64,000 bases of DNA from Aeriscardovia aeriphila (lineage in GTDB: Bacteria > Actinomycetota > Actinomycetes > Actinomycetales > Bifidobacteriaceae), in assembly GCF_002259595.1 (NCBI RefSeq), contig NZ_MWWU01000002.1:186001-250000 (forward strand), in the 5' to 3' direction. The notes beneath the pieces were generated by a model. The model had not been told where the DNA came from and made no database searches. It worked only from the letters and a program-made list of their open reading frames with translations. How positions within the stretch are numbered: position 1 is the stretch's first letter; the number at the start of each line of letters is the position of its first letter. Both the position numbers and the translations under genes were made by a program. This document shows positions 24,493 to 33,211 of the stretch, piece by piece.

Positions 24493-27450
24493 ATGATTCG
24501 TATTGCACTGAAAATGATGCGCAAGAATGTGCGTCAACTCATTCCTGCAGGAATTGCCATCATCGTCGGCACTGCCTTCTTGGCGGCAACCTTCCTGTTT
24601 GGCAACTCTCTGGACCGCTCGATGCGCGACCAGATTTCGGCAGCTTACGGCACTGCTAACTTCATCGTTGAGGATAACCGTTACGCCAACGTGCAAACCT
24701 ATGCGACAGAAGGTGAAGCCAAAGCAGCAGCGCAAGAGCAGGAAAACATTGATAATCCTGTGCTGAGCGATGTTATTCAGCAAGCTCGCAACGAGAAGGT
24801 CGCCTCCTACCGTTTGGACACGAGCTCGGTAGCCGTCGTCACGACGCAGCGCACGAATAAAACGGCAACCTCGACCATGATCCCGATGGGTAGCGATGCT
24901 TCGATCATGCCGCTCAAACTGGTGAAAGGCCGTTACCCAACCAAGCCAGGTGAAATTGCCCTCGACCAGCGTCGTGTGGCCAAGCAAGGCTGGAAACTGG
25001 GCGATGAAGTCACCTATGCTCTGCAAACGTGGGCAGGCCCTGACAGCACGTCAGCCCAAGAATCCTACGTGAAGGCCAAGGTAGTGGGCTTTGTGAGCGA
25101 CCCTAACCACGCTTTCCCTCTCGCCGCATCTGTTTCCGTGGCTTCTCAGGATGACTTCGTCGCAGCCAGCGTCGAGTCGATCATTAAGCTCAATATTGCC
25201 GGTGTTGTGTCCACCTACCAGAGCTTGGCTGAGCAAAAGCAGCAGCTCGAGGAGCAGAAGGCTAACCCTGAGAAGTTCAAGAACGCCGACGAGACGAGCC
25301 TTGTCACGCAAAACGACGTGAAGGAGACGGAGGGTTACTACAACGACACTGTCAAGGAAACGGGCATGGACTTTATGCAAGCCCAAGCCTGGCTTGCCCA
25401 GTACAAGGCTCATGAAATCACGCCGGACGCGAACACGTACAACACGCGCGACTTCTCCGTCAACGGCCTGTACCTGCGTGCCAAGGATGGAGTGACCACC
25501 CAGCAGCTTGCGCAGATCTTCCCCAAGAAGCTGTGGAAGGTGACCACGCGCAGCGCCTCGGAGAAGAAGGCGATGGACAACCTGGGCAACGGCACTGACT
25601 TTGTGCGCATCTTCCTGCTCACCTTCGGCCTGCTCGCCCTCTTCGTTGCCGCACTGGTAATCTCGAATACTTTCCAAGTTCTCGTCGCTCAAAGGCGCAG
25701 GACCCTGGCATTGTTGCGAGCCATTGGCGCGAAGAAGAAGCAGCTGTACCACATGGTGGAGTGGGAGGCTATTGCTCTCGGTTTGGTGAGCTCTGCTCTG
25801 GGTGTGGGCGTCGCTTGCCTCATCATCTTCATCTTGGATGCCACGAACGTCACCTTTGGTGCCAATGAGGTGCAAAGCGGCGTTCAGTTCTTCTTCATCC
25901 CGAGCAACCTCGTGTTCAGCGTGCCGATGATCGCTGGTACGGTGATCACCCTGATCGCTAGCTTGACGGCTGCCCGCCTGGCCACGAAGGTTACGCCTTT
26001 GGAGGCTTTGCGCCCGATGGATCAGATCCCGACCAAGAAGGCTGGGTTCTTGAGGGCCGCTCTCTCTGTTCTGCTCATGCTCATCGGCGGCGCGCTGGTG
26101 GCATGGGTGGTCTACGCCACGAATAGCGACATGGTGATGAAGGCCAAGAACATCAACCAGATGGCGATGACGGTGGTCGGCCTGGCAGTTTTGGGTTGCG
26201 CACTCTTGCTGGTCGGCTTGATTATTTCCGCCATTTGGTGGATGCCCGTCCTCATGAAGATTGGCAATGCGGTCGCCTCGCATGTGGGACCCGCTTCGCG
26301 TGTGGCTGCGGCAAACGTGTCGCGTAACCCTCGCCGTGTGGCTTCCACTGGTGTCGCGCTGCTCATTGGCGTCACGCTGGTGTCGACGATCGCTACGGGC
26401 GCTGCCACGGTGAAGACGACGATGAACTCGATTCTGGACAACAAGTTCTCGGTGGATATGAATGTCGTCTCCTCGAAGCTCACGGCAAGCAAGGTGAAGT
26501 CGGTTCGCTCGGTGGACGGCGTGGAAGGCGCTGGCTTGGTGTACAAGACTTTCGCTGAGGTGGATAAGCCGGCTTTGCAAGACGATTCGGCAACCGTCGT
26601 CTCCATTTCGGCTCAGGACCGTCGCGATGTGATCCGTGGTGCTGCAGCAACGGCGTCGCTTCCTCGCGGTAGCGCTCTGATGTCCTCCGATAAGGTCAAG
26701 AAGTGGGGCAAGAGGCAGCTCAAGAGTGGCGATAAGATCACCCTTACCGTCGACGGCGATGTTCAGGCCGATGGCACGGTGAAGAAGGATCAGCTCACCT
26801 TCACAGTCAAAATTGTCGACTTCCGCCTGCCTGATGGTGCGAGCGAGTCTCCGGTGCTGCTGGTCAACCCTCAGGATCTTCCTCAGTCGGTCAAGGTGGC
26901 CAGTAACGCTCGAATGTGGGCCAAGATTAGCGAAAACATCAACATTGTTCAGCTCATGTCGGATATCCCTGACGAGATTGGCGATGGTGAGGCTTACGTG
27001 ATGGGCCCGGCCGTCGAACGCCAGTTGATGAACCTGATTATCGACCGCATGATGATCTCGCTGATCGCCCTGCTCGCTGTGGCTGTTCTGATCGCTTTGG
27101 TCGGCGTGGCGAACACCTTGTCGCTGTCGGTGATCGAACGTACTCGCGAGTCGGCAACGCTGAGGGCTGTGGGTATGACTCGCGGCCAGCTCAAGCGCAG
27201 TTTGGCTGTTGAGGCGCTCATCATTTCGATCGTCGCCTCTCTGGCCGGCATTATTTTGGGCACGACTTTCGGTGGCTTCGGCGCCTGGGTGGTGTTGCAA
27301 AGCGCCTTTGGCAAGACGACTTTGATGATCAACTGGACGATTTCCGCCATCATTGTGGTGGTCGCTCTGGTTGCGGCGTTGATCTCCTCGGTGGCTCCTG
27401 CTCGCCGGGCTATTAAGACGCCTCCAGTCGAAGCGCTTGCTGAGGCATAA
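24493..27450 (+). CDS. FtsX-family ABC transporter permease
   Basis: The 985-residue protein has an N-terminal membrane segment (about 13-33), a large extracellular MacB-PCD-type region, three membrane spans with an FtsX domain near 375-520, further spans, a second extracellular domain, and a C-terminal FtsX domain (about 850-980). This duplicated layout is typical of Gram-positive antimicrobial-peptide or lipoprotein exporters. The ATG at 24493 is chosen because GAGGTGA lies ahead of it. It forms an operon with the ATPase and is convergent with the two-component system, so a signalling link is possible but not shown. Confidence 0.9.
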   Translation: MIRIALKMMRKNVRQLIPAGIAIIVGTAFLAATFLFGNSLDRSMRDQISAAYGTANFIVEDNRYANVQTYATEGEAKAAAQEQENIDNPVLSDVIQQARNEKVASYRLDTSSVAVVTTQRTNKTATSTMIPMGSDASIMPLKLVKGRYPTKPGEIALDQRRVAKQGWKLGDEVTYALQTWAGPDSTSAQESYVKAKVVGFVSDPNHAFPLAASVSVASQDDFVAASVESIIKLNIAGVVSTYQSLAEQKQQLEEQKANPEKFKNADETSLVTQNDVKETEGYYNDTVKETGMDFMQAQAWLAQYKAHEITPDANTYNTRDFSVNGLYLRAKDGVTTQQLAQIFPKKLWKVTTRSASEKKAMDNLGNGTDFVRIFLLTFGLLALFVAALVISNTFQVLVAQRRRTLALLRAIGAKKKQLYHMVEWEAIALGLVSSALGVGVACLIIFILDATNVTFGANEVQSGVQFFFIPSNLVFSVPMIAGTVITLIASLTAARLATKVTPLEALRPMDQIPTKKAGFLRAALSVLLMLIGGALVAWVVYATNSDMVMKAKNINQMAMTVVGLAVLGCALLLVGLIISAIWWMPVLMKIGNAVASHVGPASRVAAANVSRNPRRVASTGVALLIGVTLVSTIATGAATVKTTMNSILDNKFSVDMNVVSSKLTASKVKSVRSVDGVEGAGLVYKTFAEVDKPALQDDSATVVSISAQDRRDVIRGAAATASLPRGSALMSSDKVKKWGKRQLKSGDKITLTVDGDVQADGTVKKDQLTFTVKIVDFRLPDGASESPVLLVNPQDLPQSVKVASNARMWAKISENINIVQLMSDIPDEIGDGEAYVMGPAVERQLMNLIIDRMMISLIALLAVAVLIALVGVANTLSLSVIERTRESATLRAVGMTRGQLKRSLAVEALIISIVASLAGIILGTTFGGFGAWVVLQSAFGKTTLMINWTISAIIVVVALVAALISSVAPARRAIKTPPVEALAEA

Positions 27451-27483
27451 ATAATGGCTTGAGATTATCAAGCTGCGAAATGC

Positions 27484-27523
27484 AAAATCCCGTGTGAGGA
27501 AAACCTCACACGGGATTTTTATG
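27484..27523. terminator. Strong bidirectional terminator
   Basis: A perfect 16-bp stem (27484-27499 with 27504-27519; arm AAAATCCCGTGTGAGG) encloses an AAAA loop and has T and A runs on the two sides. It separates the FtsX operon from the convergent response regulator. Confidence 0.95.
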
Positions 27524-27596
27524 TAAACAGTCAACCACGCCAGGAAAGACTCAACCAACGTGATTGATGCCAGTATAAGCACACCGGGTAGATTTT

Positions 27597-28361
27597 TTAA
27601 GAAACCAAACCCGATTCGTAGGCGAAAACGACAGCTTGAACGCGGTCGCGACTGCCTGTTTTTGCCAGAATATGGCCGATATGAGTCTTTACGGTGGGCA
27701 CGGAAATAAATAACTTATCGGCGATTTCCTGATTACTTAACCCGCGTGCCACTTCTGTCAAAATCAAGATTTCGCGCTGTGTCAGGCTTTCCAGAATCTC
27801 CTCACGCTCTTTTTGCTCACGGCTCAACGTGGGGGTTTGTGCGGTACTGATAATCTGGGTGCCTTGAGTTTGGGGGCCTTGAGCCTGAGGTCCTTTAACC
27901 TGAGGACCCAGTGCCAAGCGCGAAATGAGACGGCGAGTTGCCGATGGCGCAATAATGGCGTTTCCCGCGTATACCTGGCGAAGAGAGTCGAGCATCTGCT
28001 CCGGAGAGGTGTCCTTGAGCAAAAAGCCCGACGCACCTTCACGAATCGCCGAGAGAACGTACTCATCGAGGTCGAAAGTCGTCAAAATAATCACGCGCGT
28101 GCGCTGAGCAGAATCGGGGTGAGAGGTGTGGTAAGCGTCGTCGAGAGCAGCGATCTTCCCGGTTGCTGCAATGCCATCCATGTGGGGCATGCGCACGTCC
28201 ATGAGCACGATATCGGGGTGGAGCTGTTCGACGAGAGCTACGGCTTTGCTGCCATCGCTGGCCTCACCAACAACTGTCATATCCGGCTGAGAGTTGATGA
28301 CCATGGAAAAACCGGTGCGGACGAGCGCCTGATCGTCAGCGATCACAACAGAAATGGCCAT
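27597..28361 (-). CDS. NarL/FixJ-type two-component response regulator
   Basis: The receiver domain occupies residues 1-130 with the phosphoacceptor D55 in LMDVRMP, acidic D9/D10 and K106 region (LLKD). The C-terminal LuxR-type helix-turn-helix (LTQREILILTEVARGLSNQE) binds DNA. The linker contains GPQVK, GPQAQ, GPQTQ and GTQ, an imperfect 15-bp tandem repeat that includes a copy of the dispersed 9-mer (27847-27855). It lies 54 bp downstream of the fused kinase gene and is its obvious partner. Confidence 0.93.
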   Translation of the reverse strand: MAISVVIADDQALVRTGFSMVINSQPDMTVVGEASDGSKAVALVEQLHPDIVLMDVRMPHMDGIAATGKIAALDDAYHTSHPDSAQRTRVIILTTFDLDEYVLSAIREGASGFLLKDTSPEQMLDSLRQVYAGNAIIAPSATRRLISRLALGPQVKGPQAQGPQTQGTQIISTAQTPTLSREQKEREEILESLTQREILILTEVARGLSNQEIADKLFISVPTVKTHIGHILAKTGSRDRVQAVVFAYESGLVS

Positions 28362-28415
28362 AGTTCCTCCTTGCTCTCAGAATAGCGCATGGCGAAGGAG
28401 GAAGCCTGCTGGCGA

Positions 28416-31340
28416 CTAGTGCGTGCCGTCCAGCGGGCGCAGTGGGGCAGACGTGCGCCGCTCTGCCGCCTCGTTCCTGCGCAAAATGTCGAGCAGAGCG
28501 CGCATGTCGGCCAAAGCCTTTCTGCCAATCTGAGCAAGCTGAGCAAAGAGTGAGGAAATGAGAGCTTGATCCTGCTCAGCGACGGTACACGGGCCATCAG
28601 GGTAGCGAGCAGCCAGCGCCTCTAACTGCGGGGCAGAGCTCGCACAAGCGTCGAGAACGGCGTGGAGAGTTTCGCGAATCTCCTCGTGCATCTGCTCCGA
28701 AATGCGTTCGCGCTCGTGGCGGGCGGCCAGCTCAGCCTCTTTCGCGCGAGCTGCCAGCAAAGCCTGCTCTTTTTGGTGTAGTAAAGCCAGGTCGTTACCT
28801 CGAGCCCTCTTGAGTAGCGCGAGATTGCCCACAATGGCTGCAACGACGGAATCTCCCACGATATAGAAGATGAGGGTGAGCCAGATGGTGGTATCCCACT
28901 GGTGATAGGTGCGATAGTTGAGCGACCACATCACCTCTTGGAAAGCGTCGGTCAGAACAACAGGTACGCACAGGCTGATGAGCAGCGGTCGATACTTCTT
29001 CTCACCATAGAGCAATGCTGCCGAGAAAGCGACCAGATCAGGGAAAGCGACGAAGAAGAAGGCAAAACCGCGTGCTGCGCTCCACACGCTGAAAGTGATG
29101 CTCATGCACGCTACCCAGGTGCCCACGAGGATGGGGAAGCGTTGACGCCACAGCAAAGGAAGGATCATCAGCGGCACGCACAGTAAGCCGAGCACGTGCA
29201 GCTCATGAGTGTGCAATGTGGGAGCGTCGTAAGCGTACAGAACGAGCACTGCGAGCAGCAGCACCATGGGAAGCGAATCGATGAGGGGATGGCGCGTTTT
29301 CCACGAAATAAAGCGCTCGAGGCGCTGGGAGAGTGTGCTCAGGCCTGCGATCATGTTGTTCCACAGTCTGCTGAAGAATTGCGCCAGATTATCAGCGCGG
29401 TTCTTTGCAAGATGCCGGGCTGGGTTGTGTGCTGGGTCGTTTGCCTGGCTACCAGCCGTTTGAGAAGTGCTGCTTTCAGCCTGCGTTTGCTCTTGTGCTC
29501 CGTGAGCTCCATCAGCACTGTGAGTTCCATCAGCCTTGTGAGTGTGCTGCTGGGCCAGTGCGAGCAGGTCGATGCCTGGCTGGGTGGGGATCTGCGCGTG
29601 GAGAGAAAAGCCATGGCCTTGCGAGTTGGGCCCATAGGCCAGTGTTCCGCCCAGCGCGCGGATTCTCTCGCGCATGCCGATCAGGCCGTAGCCGGTGCGG
29701 TGTCCATCTTCGCTGGCTTTCGACCCGCGCCCGTCGTCGCTGATGAGAAGGTCAACGACGCTGATTCCCGATTCCATACCCCAGGTTTCCACAATGCTCA
29801 CGTGCACTGGCACGAGGGGCTCTGATGGCGTGGCGAGTGGCTGGGCTGGCGATGTGGCGGCGCCACGGGTCAGTGCGGTGGCGTTGCCTGCTGGTGACGG
29901 CGCGCTGACAGCGTATTTCCTCACATTGCTCAAGCTTTCCTGAACCGTGCGGTACAGCACCGTTTGCAGCCTCTCGCTCATGCCAGGCTCCGGCTCGCCG
30001 TGGACGGTGTACGAAACGGTATAAAGCCCCTGGCTCACATTTCTCGCTTCTTGCACCAGATTTTCAATGCCCACATAGCTGGGAACCGTGGAAACAGGAG
30101 ACTTTCCGGCATATTCGCCTCCAAGACCAGGCCCTCGTCGAGAACCTGCTCCTGCTTTCACACCTGCTGTTTGTGGCATCACCTTGGTGATCACCAGAGT
30201 TTCGCCCGTCTGCGCCGACTGCAGAGGAAGAGGAAGGGTAGGTGCATCGTGTTTCGCTAACACCTGTGTTGGCATCTGCCGAGTAGTCGCAGCCCAGACG
30301 GCGTCGGAAGCAGGCGAGGAGCTTGTAGTGAAAATCTCACCCATTTGAGCTAAAGCCTCATGCGTTTCCGACTCAATAGTGTGCAAGGTTTGCACAGCCA
30401 CCTGCGGATTGGTGACGCCCGCATATCGACCAGCATCGGATTGAATAATGATGATGGACAGCGTATGCGCCACCACATCATGCATATCGCGTGCCAAACG
30501 GGCCCTCTCTGCCACACACGCGGCAGTACGGCTTTCCTCCTGAGAACGGGCAAGCATGTTATTGTGCTCGCGCATCAGTGCCATCTGCTCGATGCTCGTG
30601 CGACGGTACAAGCCGGCAACAATGGTGGTGACGACGAGCAACGCGCCCATCAGTGACATAGAGAGGGACGCAGAGAGGCTCCAATCATTGAAATTGGTGA
30701 GAAGCCGGACGGTACGCGGTAGCAGCGGGCCGGTAACCATGAGCGCGCCCCACAATGCGATAATTGCTAATCCGGCAGAAATAAAACGCGACTTGTTCTC
30801 TCGACGCCCCAGCACCAGCCCGTCGTAAAGCAAAACGAGGGCCAGAGGGTCGCTCATCGTGAGCATTGGGCCGAAAAGGCACTGTAAGATTACCAGTCCG
30901 GCGAAAGCCCATGCGCTCTCATCGGGCTTCCACTTGCGAGTAGCCACAGGAACGCACAGCAGTGCGGTCCACACCAGTACATAATTGGGGTTCGCGGTGA
31001 AAGGCAGGAAGCCGATAAGGTCCGTACTCGGTTGCAAAGCCAAGGTAAAGAAGAGGGCGAAAAGCGCTTCGATTGTGCAGGAAGGAAGCTTGTGAGCGTG
31101 TAAGAAAGCCCAGATGCTGCGCCACAGCGGCGGCTTTACAGTAATCGGGTGAGCGTTATCCAGGCGCAGGTTCGGATGCGTTTGCGCATAGTTGTGTAGC
31201 AGCTCGGCGCGAACAGCATCACTGTGTTCAGCATCAGTGTGTTCAACGTTGAGGTGCTGAGTGACGCTGTGCTCGTGGCTGTCGTGCTGATGGTTGCTGC
31301 GCTCCGCGTTTTGTGAACTGGCCCGGTTGTGAGTGCTCAT
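28416..31340 (-). CDS. Fused tandem sensor histidine kinase (HisKA_3 type), second half lacking the ATPase domain
   Basis: The first half is a complete NarX/LiaS-like kinase: membrane spans (about 90-245), HisKA_3 dimerisation domain with H287 (RLARDMHDVVAHTL), N-box ESLSNVRKYA (469-478), G1 DDGRG (535-539) and G2 GYGLIGMRERI (550-560). After a Gln/Ala/Thr/His-rich linker (about 595-665) a second set of spans follows (about 690-850), then a second dimerisation-like helix pair with H885 in RISEQMHEEIRETL. The chain ends at 974 with no second ATPase domain. At the N-terminus is a His/Ser/Asp-rich tail. Single kinases of this class are about 400-500 residues. No frameshift or internal stop is present, so I read one real fusion. 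Confidence 0.85.
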   Translation of the reverse strand: MSTHNRASSQNAERSNHQHDSHEHSVTQHLNVEHTDAEHSDAVRAELLHNYAQTHPNLRLDNAHPITVKPPLWRSIWAFLHAHKLPSCTIEALFALFFTLALQPSTDLIGFLPFTANPNYVLVWTALLCVPVATRKWKPDESAWAFAGLVILQCLFGPMLTMSDPLALVLLYDGLVLGRRENKSRFISAGLAIIALWGALMVTGPLLPRTVRLLTNFNDWSLSASLSMSLMGALLVVTTIVAGLYRRTSIEQMALMREHNNMLARSQEESRTAACVAERARLARDMHDVVAHTLSIIIIQSDAGRYAGVTNPQVAVQTLHTIESETHEALAQMGEIFTTSSSPASDAVWAATTRQMPTQVLAKHDAPTLPLPLQSAQTGETLVITKVMPQTAGVKAGAGSRRGPGLGGEYAGKSPVSTVPSYVGIENLVQEARNVSQGLYTVSYTVHGEPEPGMSERLQTVLYRTVQESLSNVRKYAVSAPSPAGNATALTRGAATSPAQPLATPSEPLVPVHVSIVETWGMESGISVVDLLISDDGRGSKASEDGHRTGYGLIGMRERIRALGGTLAYGPNSQGHGFSLHAQIPTQPGIDLLALAQQHTHKADGTHSADGAHGAQEQTQAESSTSQTAGSQANDPAHNPARHLAKNRADNLAQFFSRLWNNMIAGLSTLSQRLERFISWKTRHPLIDSLPMVLLLAVLVLYAYDAPTLHTHELHVLGLLCVPLMILPLLWRQRFPILVGTWVACMSITFSVWSAARGFAFFFVAFPDLVAFSAALLYGEKKYRPLLISLCVPVVLTDAFQEVMWSLNYRTYHQWDTTIWLTLIFYIVGDSVVAAIVGNLALLKRARGNDLALLHQKEQALLAARAKEAELAARHERERISEQMHEEIRETLHAVLDACASSAPQLEALAARYPDGPCTVAEQDQALISSLFAQLAQIGRKALADMRALLDILRRNEAAERRTSAPLRPLDGTH

Positions 31341-31367
31341 AAGCCCATGCTAGAAGTTCAGCCGAGC

Positions 31368-31394
31368 ACTTTCATCATTCGTAAGAATGAAAGT
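31368..31394. promoter_or_regulatory. Inverted repeat upstream of the kinase gene
   Basis: ACTTTCAT at 31368 and ATGAAAGT at 31387 form 8-bp arms 28 bp before the kinase start, in the divergent gap to sdaA. It could be an operator, for example for the adjacent response regulator; this is a guess from position and symmetry. Confidence 0.4.
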
Positions 31395-31527
31395 AGCTGC
31401 ACAATGAACAGAGAAGCCAGCGAGAAAGCCGAGCATGCCATTTCTCGGAAACTCCAGCGTTTTCGTTACCGGCAGGCCCTAAAATCGACAACAGCGTAGC
31501 TCACGTCACTTGGAGAAAGTGGTCATC

Positions 31528-33141
31528 ATGCTCAGTGCATTGGAAATGTTCAGCGTCGGAATTGGCCCGTCGTCCTCACACACCGTCGGACCTATGCGAG
31601 CAGCCAAAGCCTTCGTTGATAATCTGGAGCACAACAACCTGCTGGCCGCAGTAGAGCGCGTTCGCGTCGACCTCTACGGCTCGCTGTCACTGACCGGCGA
31701 AGGCCACGGAACAGACAGAGCAGCATTTGCAGGCCTCGAAGGCCTTGACCCCACCACCGGCTCGACCGACGCCGTGCGCTTTGATCTGCATCGAGCGTGG
31801 GAAACTGGCGAGCTCAACCTTGCCGGCACCAAGAAGATCGCTTTCCACCAGTCGGACATCGTGTTCAACATGCACGAAAGCCTGCCCTTGCACCCCAATG
31901 GGATGAAATTCTCTGCCTTTGACAGCGCTGATAATCTGGTGAAGCAACAAGTGATGTACTCGATCGGCGGCGGTTTTATTGCCACCCAAGAGGAACTCGA
32001 GGCTCAGCTGCCCGGCGCGAACAATGTGGTTGCAGCGCCAAGCGTGACCGACGACGGGTTTAGGAAAACCGGGGAGCAGGAAAGCAAGTACGAGGCGAAC
32101 CGTGCGGCCCAGCGCAACGCCGAAAAGAGCGTGGAAGCGGGCCATGCCTTCCAGCAATCCGGAGCAACTCCAGCGGACCAGACTGCAGCCGCAGCCCAGC
32201 CAGCCATCCCTTACAACTTCGAATCGGCCCAAGAGCTCATGCAAATCTGCGATTCGACAGGCCTGAGCATCGACGAAGTAGTCTGGGCCAACGAAATGGC
32301 CATGCATAGCGAAGCCGAGGTAAACGAGGGGCTCAAAACCGCATGGGAAGCCATGCGCGAGTGCGTCTACAACGGCACGCACACCAGCCGCGACACCCTG
32401 CCAGGAATCCTCAAGGTCAAGCGGCGCGCACCGAACGTCTACCACGAGCTGGTGGGCAGTGTCGACGTGATCAACGCTGAGCCAGAAAACCTCAAGAAGG
32501 CCGCGAAAGTCACGCAGAGCACTTGCCTTTCCATGACTCCAGGAACATGCGAGGCCAACTGGATTTCCCTCTTCGCCCTCGCCGTCAACGAAGAAAACGC
32601 GGACGGTGGGCGCATCGTCACGGCTCCGACGAATGGATCTGCGGGCATTATTCCCGCGGTTTTGCACTACTATTACGCCTTCATGGACGGCAACTGGGAG
32701 GGGGTGAAGCGCTTCCTGCTCACCGCTCACGCTATCGGCTACCTGTTCAAGCACAACGCTTCGATTTCTGGCGCTGAGGTCGGCTGCCAAGGCGAGGTGG
32801 GTAGCGCCTGCTCGATGGCTGCGGCGGGCTTGTGCGCGGTGATGGGTGGCACTCCTCACCAAATTGAAAACGCTGCTGAGATTGGCATTGAGCATAATCT
32901 GGGCCTGACCTGCGACCCGATCGCTGGTCTCGTCCAAATTCCGTGCATTGAACGCAACGCCATCGCGTCGAACACCGCCGTCAATGCCGCTCGAGTCTCG
33001 CTGCTGGGTGACGGCTCGCATTTGGTCAGCCTGGATGATGCGATTGCAACGATGAAACGCACGGGCGCTGACATGATGAGCTCGTACAAGGAAACCAGTA
33101 CTGGCGGCCTCGCTGTCACGGTGCGCATCCCGGAATGCTGA
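31528..33141 (+). CDS. sdaA: L-serine ammonia-lyase (L-serine dehydratase), single-chain iron-sulfur type
   Basis: The enzyme converts L-serine to pyruvate and ammonia using an oxygen-sensitive [4Fe-4S] cluster. The beta-like domain (from [19 protein letters not shown]) is followed by the alpha-like domain with conserved cysteines in [21 protein letters not shown] and LTCDPIAG. The product is about 537 residues against about 455 in E. coli; the difference is mainly a charged, Ala/Gln-rich insertion encoded near 32020-32200. ATG 31528 matches the family N-terminus; the TTG at 31510 is only the frame limit. Confidence 0.94.
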   Translation: MLSALEMFSVGIGPSSSHTVGPMRAAKAFVDNLEHNNLLAAVERVRVDLYGSLSLTGEGHGTDRAAFAGLEGLDPTTGSTDAVRFDLHRAWETGELNLAGTKKIAFHQSDIVFNMHESLPLHPNGMKFSAFDSADNLVKQQVMYSIGGGFIATQEELEAQLPGANNVVAAPSVTDDGFRKTGEQESKYEANRAAQRNAEKSVEAGHAFQQSGATPADQTAAAAQPAIPYNFESAQELMQICDSTGLSIDEVVWANEMAMHSEAEVNEGLKTAWEAMRECVYNGTHTSRDTLPGILKVKRRAPNVYHELVGSVDVINAEPENLKKAAKVTQSTCLSMTPGTCEANWISLFALAVNEENADGGRIVTAPTNGSAGIIPAVLHYYYAFMDGNWEGVKRFLLTAHAIGYLFKHNASISGAEVGCQGEVGSACSMAAAGLCAVMGGTPHQIENAAEIGIEHNLGLTCDPIAGLVQIPCIERNAIASNTAVNAARVSLLGDGSHLVSLDDAIATMKRTGADMMSSYKETSTGGLAVTVRIPEC

Positions 33142-33168
33142 GGCTGGCGGCTCACGAGGGATGAAGTG

Positions 33169-33190
33169 AGATTATCAGTACTGATAATCT
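33169..33190. repeat. Perfect 22-bp palindrome made of two head-to-head copies of the dispersed 9-mer
   Basis: AGATTATCAG and its complement CTGATAATCT are separated by TA, giving perfect two-fold symmetry. It lies between the sdaA stop (33141) and the ribosome-binding site of the peptidase gene (start 33212). Confidence 0.95.
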
Positions 33191-33211
33191 GGAGGCGTTG
33201 AGGAGGAAAAA

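Noticed and set aside
25051-27582. An 843-codon minus-strand open frame opposite the FtsX permease
   Set aside because: The plus-strand permease is clearly real; the product of the opposite frame is His/Arg/Asp-rich without structure or start signals.
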